From the NCBI RefSeq assembly GCF_030272615.1, contig NC_081407.1, positions 377,259,132-377,323,131 of the forward strand: a stretch of DNA of 64,000 nt, in the 5' to 3' direction. The stretch's first letter is position 1. Each line of letters begins with the position of its first letter. The notes below the pieces were generated by a model that worked only from the letters and a program-made list of their open reading frames with translations, was not told where the DNA came from and did not search any database. Made by a program: the position numbers and the translations under genes. Positions 21,573-32,673 of the stretch are shown here, piece by piece. The DNA comes from Cryptomeria japonica. Its lineage: Eukaryota; Streptophyta; Pinopsida; Cupressales; Cupressaceae.

Positions 21573-22783
21573 TTACAATTCCTTTCTCCTTTTCTTTATC
21601 TTCCTTTTTTTGCTTATTACTCCTCCTCTCTCTTCCCTTCTTCCTTCTAAGTAATATAAATTAGTCCATTGGCTAATACATCGGGGATATGTTATACCTA
21701 ATTTATCTATTTCAGAAAAGTTCTCGTCTGAATCTGCCTCTTCCACTTCATTGTCTATGTTTTCCCCATCTATATTTCTATATGTTTCAACAATTAGCGG
21801 ACCATCATTTTGCCTCTGACTATCTTTAGTAGATGATGAAGTGTTGTGTTTTATACCACCCACTTTCTCTATTAAATTTGACTCCCCTTCACAATGATTG
21901 TCATTTATTTTCTATGCGGCTGCATCTTTCTTGTGAACAATGTTTTTCTCCTTTGGCATCCATTTTTTTGTCATCTTAGCCTTCACTCTGTAGTCCTTTT
22001 GTACATGATTTCTTTTATTGCATCATGAACAAAAATTATTTTCTTCTTGTATCTTTATTTGCTACAACCAATTGCCTTGAACACATAACCAATTTTTTTT
22101 AGTATTGGTCTAACCTCCGTGATACAAATTCTTGCATAGATGTATGAATTGTTGTCTACCAATTCTACATCTATCTCCATAAGAGTTCCCAATGATCTTC
22201 CAATTTTTTCCAAGCATTCTTCTGACATATATTTTGTTGGTAAATTATACATTCTAATCCATGTTGGTCTATCATATGGGTTTAAGTTTAGAGGACCAAA
22301 ATTTGGGTACCATGGTTTCATATATAGTGGATGATCATTCATAGACTAGAGTCCATTTTGCAAGATTTTCTCCTTTTCCTCCACACTTCCAGAGATGCCA
22401 ACAAAAAACCTTTTGGTAGAAATTTTATAATTGATGGTTTTTTCCTAGTTTTCTTCCACCCATGCCCTAATTTTTTTATGTTTGAAATTAGGCCCAATGA
22501 TTTTGCAAATAATTTCCAATTCCTCAAATAATTTAGTTTCTACTTCAACTTCCTCTACTATATCAATTGATTGATATATACTATGCATCGAGGATGAACA
22601 TGGAGATTAGGAGTCTTCCCGATTATCCTCTTCTTGGGATTCCCTTCTATTCTCAGGGCCATTTTGATCACCAATTCCTCCCTTTACCTTACTAAGTATA
22701 TCTCCCTCCCTTCCATTATGTGGCTTACCAGATCTATCATCCTTAGGTTGTTTTAATGGTCTACTTGCAGAGTGTCCTTTCAT
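21573..22783 (-). pseudogene. LINE ORF1: DUF4283-like nucleic-acid-binding protein (copy A)
   Basis: The start is at 22783 (MKGHSASRPLKQ), five bases from the element's 5' end. The domain at 22055-22342 has PWYPNFGPLNLNPYDRPTWI, LPTKYMSEECLEKIGRSLG and YARICITEV, a typical plant LINE/DUF4283 layout. A degraded CCHC knuckle follows at about 22000-22055: CSxC then H, with the last cysteine lost. The C-terminus is acidic, then lysine-rich (KKRKIKKRRKEL). Several stops interrupt the frame. ORF1 proteins of this kind bind the LINE RNA. Confidence 0.85.
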
Positions 22784-22798
22784 CCTTCTTAATTAAAC

Positions 22799-23276
22799 TA
22801 ATTAATTATAATAAATATAATTAATTTAGATTTAATTATAAATTATGATTTTAATATTAATTTGGTAATTGAAATATGAAATGTTAATAAAAATATTTTT
22901 ATTTAATTTAATACTTATGAATATATAAAGGTTGATGAAGATTTGAATATAGTTTGTTTTGAATATTAGGAATTGTAGACCACATATCAATAATTGTTTT
23001 GGAATAACAATAACTTCTAGATTCTTTGTAGGGATGAGTTTGTCAATTTGAAACTAATCAACTACAAAATTATTTTGGGTTCATATATTATAATGTGTGA
23101 TCTATCTAGACTATTTTTCTTCACTTTGATTAATGTATTGCAATTTCATTTGTGCTTCAGAATATCTATGGATTGGCACTATTTATAAATACCTTTGTAG
23201 AGATATTTATTTGTCACAATAGAATACATTCTCCTAGGTCAATACTAAAAAATATGTACAAATTATAAGTAATAAC
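22799..23276. other. AT-rich spacer between two LINEs
   Basis: I see no gene, repeat array or RNA gene here. The left half is made of AATTAATTATAATAAAT-type text. The left LINE (minus) and the right LINE (plus) have their 5' ends towards this spacer. Confidence 0.6.
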
Positions 23277-23290
23277 AATCTTCAGTAATG

Positions 23291-23780
23291 TGGGTTGGGT
23301 GGGTGGGGGTGGCATCATTAGGGATATAAAGGGAATTATTGTGTTGGTCTATGTGGCAAATTTTGGAATCTAGACCCCAAGATTAGTTGAAGTGGTGGGG
23401 CCTTCTACGACATATCTCTTACTAACTACAGAGGATTGCAAAAGATCATCATTGAAGAGGACTCCAAAAATGTAATCATGATTCTTTGTGGTGAAGCATC
23501 CCCAGGTTGGCTCGTGAAAGAACTCATGGTTGAATTCTAGCACATTCTTTCAACAATTGGACAAGTTTGACTCACCCGCACCCTTAAGGAGGGGAATGAA
23601 TCTATTGATAGGTTGGCCAATCAAGGTCTGTACACTAGTTTTATTAAACTGTGGACTACCTTGCACGAGCTACCAAGTGATGTTCATGTTACAATCCAGG
23701 ATGACATAAGCACAAATGTGGTGCAAAGATCTAAGGACTTCCATTTTAATTATGGCCTTTTCCTTCATTTTTTATAATCA
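23291..23780 (+). pseudogene. LINE RNase H domain, copy B
   Basis: Across shifted frames it reads GWVGGGGIIRDIKGIIVLVYVAN, split here as GWVGGGGIIRD and KGIIVLVYVANFGI, then GLQKIIIEEDSKNVIMIL and KEGNESIDRLANQG. The order G-GG-IRD, EDS, EGN-x3-D-x-LAN is that of plant LINE RNase H; the catalytic EDS and the late aspartate are present. Insertions, stops and shifts make it inactive. Confidence 0.82.
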
Positions 23781-23923
23781 TTACACAACAGGGAGATTGC
23801 CTTTTATATTTGTGAAAAGGGCTACCTTTTCATAAACCATTGTTGTTTGTCATTTTTCCTATTTTAGCTTTGTCTTACCCTTTCCTTGTCGTTGTAACTA
23901 GTTTTTTTGAGAATTGGCATACC

Positions 23924-25152
23924 ATGGGGAGAGATCTTATATAGACTGAGCTGGATAATTGTGACAATTTTAAAAAGGATGAAGTTATTTGGTTTGTGAT
24001 TAAAAGGATAAATATTTTCACCTTTGTTGAGGATATGAAAGGCTTTAATACCTCTCTCTTTGAACAATTATCTCACTTCTTGGATGAGGGAAAGGTGTAC
24101 ATGGGAGAAGTGTCCTTCGCCAACTTTATGGAACTCATAGTGGCTACTGTTGGACTCTTGGTGGAGAGTGTGGCTTTCCCTAAAAAATCTCTCATTTGCA
24201 GATTGGATTTAATAGAAAGGACCTCCCAAGAGAATAGGAGGTTGCGCTAATCCTAATGAAATACATCACCCCAGATGGAAAGTATGAAATATTGTACTAC
24301 CAACTGTTTCTTATGCTAAATCATTTTAGACACGATGTAAAATAAATTTTTCCTTCTAGATGTTTTCATCCCTGACTCAATCTGTTGTTATGATCAAGTC
24401 TAAGGAAGTGCTTCACCTTCACTACAGGTTAATCCCCACGCTTTATAATTTCTAGTCGGTTATGTCCCCTTCCAACAACCCTAGTATAAACTTTATTGGC
24501 CCCTTTTCGAATCCTACCCTAGTCATGGAGTTGTCTAATAGCCTAGAGACTAATTGTAAAGGTGCCTCCAACTCTACTATAGTCACTCCCCTATCTAAAA
24601 AAATGGAAACCTAGGTCAATCTTTAGTGTATTGTTAAGATGAATAATATTGAAACCCAAGCCCAATTGTAGAAATAGAATTATCAAAGGATCGGTCATTG
24701 AGGAGGTTATCTCTGAGGACTCCTCTTCCTCCTAAACTATAGGCTCATAATGGACCCCTAATAATTATATCCCTAATGCTACTCTGATAGCCCCTAACCC
24801 TTGTATGCCACTTATGGATTCACGTCCTCCCTCCCCTATTTCGTCCCCTGGTGCTTGGGAGTTACTAGAGATAGTGGAAAAATTTAATGAACTTTATATC
24901 ATGTATAATAGGCAAAATGAAATCATTCATTGGTTCCTATCCCAACTCCACATTGCTAAGAGGAAAATTAATAGACTAGAGGCTTTGGCTGAGGTGGAGG
25001 CTAGGACTACTAACTAGTTGGTAGAGGAAAAATATGATAGAGGTTGGATGGTAATGAAGAAGAAAGAAAAGAAATGGATAGGGATATCTTTGACATCTAG
25101 AGGACAACCAAAAAATTCTGAAAAGAAAATTGTAAGAAATTGTAGTGTATAA
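23924..25152 (+). pseudogene. Extra LINE reading frame downstream of RNase H (copy B)
   Basis: It starts MGRDLI, then a stop codon, then TELDNC, matching MGDDLIQTEPDSC in copy C. Segment 1 (to 24250) has LFEQLSHFLDEGKVYMGEVSF and LVESVAFP beside LFSNFVNAWDNG and ALDGVSFP in copy C. Segment 2 (about 24270-24450) has LFLMLNHFRHDVK then NFPF, beside FPMLNNLQYGVRLNFPFW. The C-terminal segment (24805-25152) is coiled-coil (ELLEIVEKFNELYIMY). The position and order are identical in two independent insertions on opposite strands. The family is unknown to me. It has at least one early stop and later shifts. Confidence 0.7.
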
Positions 25153-25635
25153 TAGGGAAATAGAGTCCAAAAATTTATCTTTTATATAGGTTATCTAGGA
25201 AGAGATCGAACAAAGACATGCTAAGAGGAAGAGGTCCATGGAGATTGCGACTAGTACTACTTTGGAGCCAATTAGTACCATGTCATCAAGGTGAAAGTTG
25301 AATCCCATAATATTGCTCCTGGCAAGAGCATGGTAAAAGACTATCTTTTACTGAAAAAGCTAAGAAGCTCATACAAGACTAGCAAGCTATTAAACCCCTA
25401 GATTGTGGACCATCGGTTGGCATCTTCTATGGGTGGTGTTTTTTGGTGTTGTTTGTGTTTGGTCTTGGTTTTATTTGCAGCTAGTTTTAGTTTATGTTAT
25501 TCGATGGTTTTGGATTTTTGTTGTGTTTGTTGGTCCTAATGTTGGGTGTTCTCGCTCCTTGTGACAACCCTTTATTTTGATGTCTAACTGCTATGTAAGG
25601 GTGTAGGCCCTCTATCAGAATAATCTTCAGTAATG

Positions 25636-26044
25636 CATGCATATAAATTTGTGAAAAACTAGATTCCCTTTAATGCACCAATCTGATTTTAAACATGTCA
25701 ATGATAGTTAAATAATGCTTGATGATTGGGACATGAATATAATGGATGTCTTTAAATATAAAGACATGACGTCTCATTAATTTTTTTGTTTATTTATCTT
25801 TAGTTAATAAGGATAAAAGTGGGATATCAGTGCAAATTTAATTTAAGGCAAGACTATCGGGTGATAGCATTAATGAATCTGTGACTATGAACTAGTCATA
25901 AGATAGAAAAGGGGATAGATCACAAAGGATAACATGTATATAAAAATAAATGTGATTATCTATTTTTATTAAACTAGTTAATAAGACAAATGTATAAGAG
26001 TATGTGAGCATTAGAATGAAAATAAATAATAGATGCATAAGAAC
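25636..26044. other. AT-rich spacer
   Basis: No gene is visible between LINE copy B and the second segmental duplication unit. Confidence 0.6.
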
Positions 26045-29000
26045 ATGTGAAACTAATTAGATGAATAATCAAAGACAAGAGATATAAATTTACACAAAAT
26101 TATTTTGTTTATAAATAAATTTATGAGTCATGTTTGTCCTACTCCAAACAATTTAGATTTATTGATGGAAAGAAAAATTATATTATGTGCAAAAGTGAAA
26201 AATCAGTTACAAACTTTGTTTACAAAAGTTTTTGAGTTTTGAAATTTCAATATATTGAATTTAAGGCAATGAATTTGTGAACAAGATTAGGTTCCTTATC
26301 AACATGTTTCTTAGGATGAGGAGGAGAAGAAATGGAAGTGAGAAGAACATTGGAATCTCACTTTGTGATAATAAAATTATATTTGTGATGTATTTTGGGA
26401 CCATATGTTTGCTCCAATTGTCTTTCCATATCACTTCTTTCACATATCCATTTTGAAACTTTTGAGATATTGTTAGGAGGTCTCTTTGGTTTGTTAGAAT
26501 CAATCATGTGTTGGTTTTGGGGTTGAGTAAGATGTTGAAGAAATCTAGGCCTCACATGACTAGAAACATTATTAGTATTTGCTTGATTAAGCTCTTTGTT
26601 CTCCAAGGACTCATCTTTAGGAGAGAGAATCAAGGAAAGTGCTAATGATTTCATCTTCTTGCTCCAAGGTATCTTAATCAGTAAGCTAAACTTTGGGAGA
26701 AGGATTAATTATATCTATCAATGCTTCATCTCTAGGAAGAATGCCATGCATAGAAGGTAAAGTGACATTAAGGAAGGTGTTTATGATATCATCCTCTTCC
26801 TCTAGCATATCCTTATGGGAGAGGAGAATTTTAGGAGAAAGATCAACATCATTCATCAAAACTTCATCCTTAGGAGAGAGAGAGAGTTTTAAAATAAGTT
26901 CTAATAATCTCTTATTTCACTAAAGTATTATCATAGGTACATATAATATTTATAAAACTAAACTATCAAACTACCATCTCAAGCATCCAATAAATAAGAG
27001 ACGTAGTACATGAAAATCATCAAATGATAAAGAGGAAATCACAAGCTAAAACCATCCAAATCCTTAGTCAAAATCTAATGCATAAATCCTAAGGTGAGTA
27101 CAAAGACTAAAATACCATATTCTATACACTTGTAATAACATCGTCATTGTTCATTTATCAATTTGGACACTTTAATTTAACTCTAATATCTCCATTCAAA
27201 AATGTCTTATGATGTGACATGTGTTTGTCAACAAGTGTAACTATTTCTTACAATTCTCTGTGTGTCATAGATGTTTACATTTTTTACATGGGAGGCCTAA
27301 CTTCCAATGTAGAATGTTTGATCCATTTCTCTTAGATTAGTGATTTTGGAGTAGACTTAAGGTCAACAAAAAAACATCAAGATTAGTTTCAACGTGATTT
27401 GGAACTAAAATGAACTTTCTAAAATCACCTAAAATTTATTTTTTTATGCTCTTAACATTAGAATGCAAGGTTGAGTCACATTTCTTAACAACATAAAATT
27501 GTATCTACAATCCATTCCATGATGAAAAGCAAGTATAAATTAAAATAAGATTAGATCACTAAAACTAAAAATATTTAGGACTAATATATTCTATTGATTT
27601 TATCAACTTATACGTAAAATACATCAAAATTAAGTATCTTTAAAAAAATAAAAAATAAAATTTTAAATTTTAAAAAAAGACCCACATTAAATTAATGGTA
27701 AAAATTAAGATATAATACTAAGATTCTCTAGTTAAACAGATGATACAATGCTAAGATTTTAGAATTAGATAACGACTGATCTTTCATCATCACAAAATTT
27801 GAAGAGTTAAAGTTATTGACAAATAATATTCATTTAAACACCCAAATAAATTGTGTGATTGAAGAACTTATTAATTATTTGAATAATAATTAATAATAAT
27901 TAATAATCAATAATAGTCCATTTTAAGTACCATATAATCCAGTGATAAAATGAAAGGTTAACATAAAATAAATATAATAGATTACTCTATTATAGATTCG
28001 AACTTGGCATATATCTTGGTAATTGACACTGTTACAGTGATTCGAACTCTAATGCCAGATATGTAACTAATCATAAAAAATAAATAAATAAAGACTCCGT
28101 AAGTTGGAACATGACTGGTTATATTTGGATAGATAAGCTTGAATAGAAAACAACAATGGTTGCACTGTATCGCTTCTTTCTCATTGATTAAAAGTGCCGG
28201 CATAATAGTAAAAACTCAAATGGGTATTGCCATTTCAGCAATGACATTCACTAAGAATATGGTGTCATCCACAGTCGGCCCTGGTGTTCTCCCACCTTGT
28301 CCTTTTTTGTATTTATCCTACTGAATTCCTGGATTCTTCTTCATATAATATATCATGTAATTAACATCTGCTGTTGCATGTAATTAACATCTGCTGTTGT
28401 TCTTATGTGGATCTCATTGTTTTGGCAGTTCAAGTAGAGTGATGCAAATGTTAACAGTTAGTTTGAATTTTAGTGTGAATGTTTATGAAAAGGTTGCATA
28501 TTAAAATTATGTGTATTTATATAGTTTAAAGAAATATGGATGTATCTGATTATGTTTCTAAAAAAATTTTGAAAATGAAGTATAAAGCATATATGTAATA
28601 TTAAAAATAGAAACAACCACATTACAACAAAAATGTAATTTCATTTATGTAAATTACAAATCTAACAACCTAAAATAATTTTATAAAATTATAATATGTA
28701 AACAATTTATTACGGAAACCAAGTGAATATTTTGAGGAGGAAAAAATATATATTTAATTGAACTTTTAAAAAAATTGTTAACTTTTTTTAAATGAGAATT
28801 TTAATTCATATGCTTATTACTAGGTTTTTTTACTAATATTATCGTAGTTAATAATACAAGTTTAACCCTCTTCTTTAGATTGGTTGTATTGAGAGATGTT
28901 CTAACCAATAAAAGATATTTGCCCTTGAAAAATAGATGTAAGAGATTTTAGGTATTCTACACATTTGTATGCTCATGACATTAATCCCAAGATTTCATAC

Positions 29001-29451
29001 TTTTTTGTTACAATTCAATATGTCTTGGTATTTGGAGACATCCATTTGAACATTAAATTCATTGTCATGGTAATTAAAGACATCCACTTAAACATTAAAC
29101 TTATGATAAAACAATCATAAAATAATCATTGACATTGATAAGGATTACTTAAGAACATTTCAATTTAGAGCTTTTGAAAAAATCATACTTTATATTTAAT
29201 TCACTTGTATGTTTTCCTACTTGTTTTTTTATGTTTGTCATGAGTGTAAAATTAATCTAATAAAAAAAATTCACCAAAACAAACTTGACGGTATTAAAAT
29301 AATATAAAAGCAAGACTTTAAAGACTTTAAAACACTATTATATTATAAGCTTGTCCCAAAGAAACTGGCATAATTGATATGTTTATCTAATGATGGAGTC
29401 TATCCCATTAGTTTGTTTTGACAGTTTACAATTCACTGTAATATCTAGCTC

Positions 29452-29459
29452 TATATAAG
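29452..29459 (+). promoter_or_regulatory. TATA box of the F-box gene
   Basis: TATATAAG, 45 bases upstream of the start codon at 29504, in the sequence CTCTATATAAGTAGAAG. The spacing implies a very short 5' leader of roughly 15-25 bases. Confidence 0.65.
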
Positions 29460-29503
29460 TAGAAGAACGTACCCATTTTATCATAAGTATTCAATTTCAA
29501 AGA

Positions 29504-29998
29504 ATGAGCAGGGTGGGGGAATCCATGGAGTCCAAAGTACAAAAAGTTGCAGGACGTGAAGTTACAGCTGGTAACTCTAATTCCCATGCAAGCCGTGCAG
29601 TATTTGGCAACAACGTGGATATTCTGGAAGAAATCTTGAAGCACCTTGATGCCAAGTCAGTGGGCATCATCTCCTGTGTTAGCAAAGGGTGTCAGCAAGC
29701 TGCAGAAAGTGAATATGTGTGGAAAATCATATGTACACACATCTGTCCTTCATCTGTTTTTGAAACAGAGAGGCTACAGTCACTGGTAGCAACCATGGGC
29801 GGATTCAAACGCCTCTACATGAATTTCTTGCATCCTCTCCACTCATATTCCCATCATAAGCACTGTTCTTCGCTGAATGAAGATGTCATCAGGCTTTCTC
29901 TCTCACTGTTTTCAGTTGACTACTATGAAAGAAGGCTTGAATCTTTGAGGACCAGAATGCCTCCAATTTTAAGATCCATTCAGGCATTACTGCAATAG
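29504..29998 (+). CDS. GID2: GID2/SLY1-like F-box protein
   Basis: An intronless 164-residue frame. Residues 37-70 form an F-box, including NNVDILEEILKHLDAKSV and ISCVSKGCQQAAESEYVW. Residues 85-103 hold ERLQSLVATMGGFKRLY, and near the C-terminus lies NEDVIRLSLSLFSVDYYERR. These blocks line up with the F-box, GGFRRLH and LSLLSIRYYEK blocks of SLEEPY1/GID2, the F-box subunit of the SCF complex that recognises DELLA repressors in gibberellin signalling. The length fits the family (about 150-210 residues). The first ATG has A at -3 and lies 45 bases behind a TATA box; a second ATG at 29524 is possible but weaker. The residues after YYERR differ from angiosperm proteins, so a paralogous role is possible. 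A decayed relative lies at 11201-11313. Confidence 0.88.
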   Translation: MSRVGESMESKVQKVAGREVTAGNSNSHASRAVFGNNVDILEEILKHLDAKSVGIISCVSKGCQQAAESEYVWKIICTHICPSSVFETERLQSLVATMGGFKRLYMNFLHPLHSYSHHKHCSSLNEDVIRLSLSLFSVDYYERRLESLRTRMPPILRSIQALLQ

Positions 29999-30100
29999 TT
30001 CAGCCTCCAGATTCCTGCACAGATATGGTGGAAAAATCAATGAAAGAGAATCAAAAGGGCATGTTTTATATGAGGCCTGCAGTAAATAATAATGGAGGTT

Positions 30101-30559
30101 TTTTTTGACATCTGGTCTGTAGATGGATTGGCTTTGCCCTAATTGAGTTGCCAATGAGAAGTTAGCTATTTAAGATTTGAGTCCTGTTTGTCCTGCTCCA
30201 AACAGTTTAGGTTTACTGATGCAAAGGAAAATTACAGAAACAGTCTTTGGAGATCAGTTAATAATTTTGTTCACAAAAGTTTTCAAATTTTGATATATTA
30301 AATTTATTGTCAAAGGCAATGGATTTTCATGATTATTGTTCTTTCTCTTTATTTGGCGACACTATCAGTCTCTCTGGCATGAATGAGATCACATATCAGA
30401 TTTAGTGTCTCATTCAGAATCATGCTTATGTTATGGCGTTAATTACTTATTTGCAGAAAAGTGCTCTCCTTTTTTGCTTTGTTGAAGATAATTCTGCATG
30501 AATGAGATCACATAAAAATTGAATATACTAAAAAATAGTGATGTAATAGCATTTATTAC
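30101..30559. repeat. Start of a third segmental unit, then spacer
   Basis: 30185-30322 (TTTGTCCTGCTCCAAACAGT onwards) matches 26130-26275 and about 1030-1165, the left edge of units 2 and 1. So the units sit head to tail, and the next one is cut off or diverges before the LTR element at 30560. No gene is seen. Confidence 0.65.
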
Positions 30560-31011
30560 TATTGGTGTAATTATTTATTCATCTTGGATATAATTAAACT
30601 TTACTTAAGTTTACTTAGGTACATGCATAACATTGTAGTTTGCATATGAGACACTTAGGTAGATGTGATACATTGGGAGTCTGTATGTAGGAGAATTTCC
30701 ACCTTTTATGGTGTGATCTTGTTGTTACATTCCATCTTTGGGTGATCCACCTCATGTGGAATATTTTACTATTTCTCCTGCATACCCTTGCATCTCATTG
30801 AGCCACATGTCATCATTGTGTGCTCTCTTGTCTCTTAGTCTTGCCTTTATAAGCATGTTCATCTACATTTTATGTAACAATTCTGATGATCCAGTTGATC
30901 TCTTTTGCATCTTAATAGGAATACAGTTTATTCTTGTCATATTTTATCTCTCTTATCACTGTGCTATCTTATGGTCTCTTTGATCTTGGTTGCTTCAAGC
31001 ATAATCTCACA
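30560..31011 (+). repeat. 5' LTR of copia-like element 1
   Basis: About 452 bp, ending in CTCACA directly before TAGTATCAGAGC. Its order of landmarks is the same as in the LTR at 44463-44939 read on the minus strand (GAGACACTT, GTAGGAGAA, CCACCTT, GTGATCTTGTTGTTACA-like). Confidence 0.75.
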
Positions 31012-32673
31012 TAGTATCAGAGCAGTTGGAGCACCTTTGTATAGCCTTTGGAGAGAATTTTTAGGAGGTCATGAGGCAGATCTGAGGAGAAACATCTTCT
31101 AGAGGCATCCTAAACCAAATCCGACCTCACCATTGAGTCCAGGTAGCCGTTTCCATGAAATTTGACTATAAATTTGCCTATATTGGGTGAGAAGTCAATT
31201 TCGGGGCTTAGAGGAAACAATCAACCTATTAGGCTATACGATACGATTTTTGTTAAAAATAATAATTTTATTCTTCTGCAAATTTTATTCCAAATTTTCA
31301 TTATTTTAAATTCGGAGTTTTTCATTTTTTTTAAGTCTTATTGTTAAATAAAAAAAAATCAAAAATTCTATTATTTGGGGGGGGATTTTACCCCACCCCC
31401 CGTACTGTACGTAACCTGCGTGTTTGCAGGCACTGTCAATCCTCCTGCCACGGCCATCTGTACCTCCCGACAACCCGCTACACCTACCGATGGCCTGCTC
31501 CTCCCCATTGACGGTCTACCGCCGGCCTCCGTCTCTGGCTAATCCGCCGCCTCCAACTGCACATCCTCCACCCATCGTTGTTGGGCATCCTCCCGCTAGG
31601 CTTATCCTTTCTGGCCACCGTCCCTGGACTTCCCGCAGCTGTCGGGAATCATCACCGGTAGCTTGCACACGTGGTGGCTACTCTCCATAATCGTCAATGG
31701 CACCGACATTAGCAACCGGCCATTTTTTGTGCCACGCAGGTGCCACGTGGAATGTTCTGATTCCTCCTGCCATCTACTCCTTCCGCGCCAAGTCAGTGCC
31801 CTGTCACCCGACACCTGTACGCCAACTCGATGCCACATTAGCAGTACAGCCTGCCTAGTTGACCTGCCACACAGACTTCCACGTCATTTGTACGGCCACC
31901 ACCTAAGCATCCTTGTTAGCAGATCCGTACGGTACATCAACTTTTTCCACCAATCGGATTGTGACATGTCATCAGTCCGTACAGTTCGGACGTATAGTCA
32001 GCAGGGGAGTGAAGTTTTCTGCAACAGTCATACGGCCATCAAATTTAACACAGTGGTTCTTGACGTCAACTTTTTTTTGAGAATCTAGCAGACCCCTCTC
32101 ATTGAGCTTTTTGATTTTGGAGTTCAACTTCAAATGGCCATATCTTGCTCGTTTTTTCTCCTTTTTTGGTGCAATTTTTTTTGAAATGGGCTAAGTTTTG
32201 TGTAATTTCACATGGTGTTGTTATTTTCTGATTTGGGTGGACATATTTTTCAGAAAATTTAGTTTTTGGTGACTGTACTTGTCCAATCCCCGTTTCTGCA
32301 ACTTCCAAGACTCCGTTTGGGCTCATACAAACTCCTTTTCAGGTGCCCTTTTTTTTTTAAGTGCATAATTTTTTGTCTACTTTCATAATCTGCTATCAAT
32401 TTTCAGTGATTTTGAGTGGAAATTGTACTTTCATCATATGGTCTTTTTTGACCAATTTGGCACTTGTACCGCATAGATCTATCTTTTTGGTCTTTTGAAT
32501 TGTAGTTCTAAGCCTATTGGGGCAATTGTGAAACAGAATCAAAAGTCCACCTTACCATTGTTTGCAAGTGGCCTATTGTACACACCCTACATATAAAGTG
32601 CTAGGGGGTACTTTGATTGAGTGAATTTGGGGGGGGTGTCTCTTTTGCTTTTGTGTTCTTTCTTTTTTATACT

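Larger units (their letters stand above)
16252..22788 (-). mobile_element. Nearly full-length plant LINE, copy A
   Basis: The minus-strand L1-type element has TTAATTAAAC at both ends (16242-16251 and 22789-22798), a probable 10-bp target duplication. In order it carries a short 5' leader (about 5 bases), ORF1 with a DUF4283-like domain and a weak CCHC knuckle, ORF2 with endonuclease, reverse transcriptase, zf-RVT and RNase H, then a short extra frame and an AATAATAAAGGG 3' end that is tandemly duplicated. All frames carry stops and shifts, so it is inactive. It lies in the promoter-side flank of an F-box locus copy. Confidence 0.9.
23291..25621 (+). mobile_element. 5'-truncated LINE, copy B
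   Basis: It is flanked by an exact 14-bp target duplication AATCTTCAGTAATG (23277-23290 and 25622-25635). It starts within the RNase H domain, continues with an extra frame (23924 to about 25152) and ends in a T/G-rich 3' region finishing CCCTCTATCAGAAT without a poly(A) tail. The duplication proves that RNase H, the extra frame and the 3' region were inserted as one unit. All coding parts are decayed. Confidence 0.92.
26045..30100. repeat. Segmental duplication unit 2 (holds the intact F-box gene)
   Basis: Matches 942-1856, then 5485-6256, then 9711 onwards, in order and on the same strand. At 27699-27705 it reads GTAAAAATT, the uninterrupted form of the site that is split by the LTR element at 6257-9710 in unit 1. 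It carries a broken partial copy of the frame seen at 1141-1971 (at about 26300-26936, minus). A 23-bp tandem duplication (28354-28399, CATGTAATTAACATCTGCTG start) is single in unit 1. Apart from the F-box gene, 26940-29440 is AT-rich with no gene. Confidence 0.85.

Noticed and set aside
31424-32088. Pro-rich frames near 31.5-32 kb
   Set aside because: They lie in the GC-rich leader of copia-like element 1; the counterpart in element 2 has different frames, so no conserved protein.
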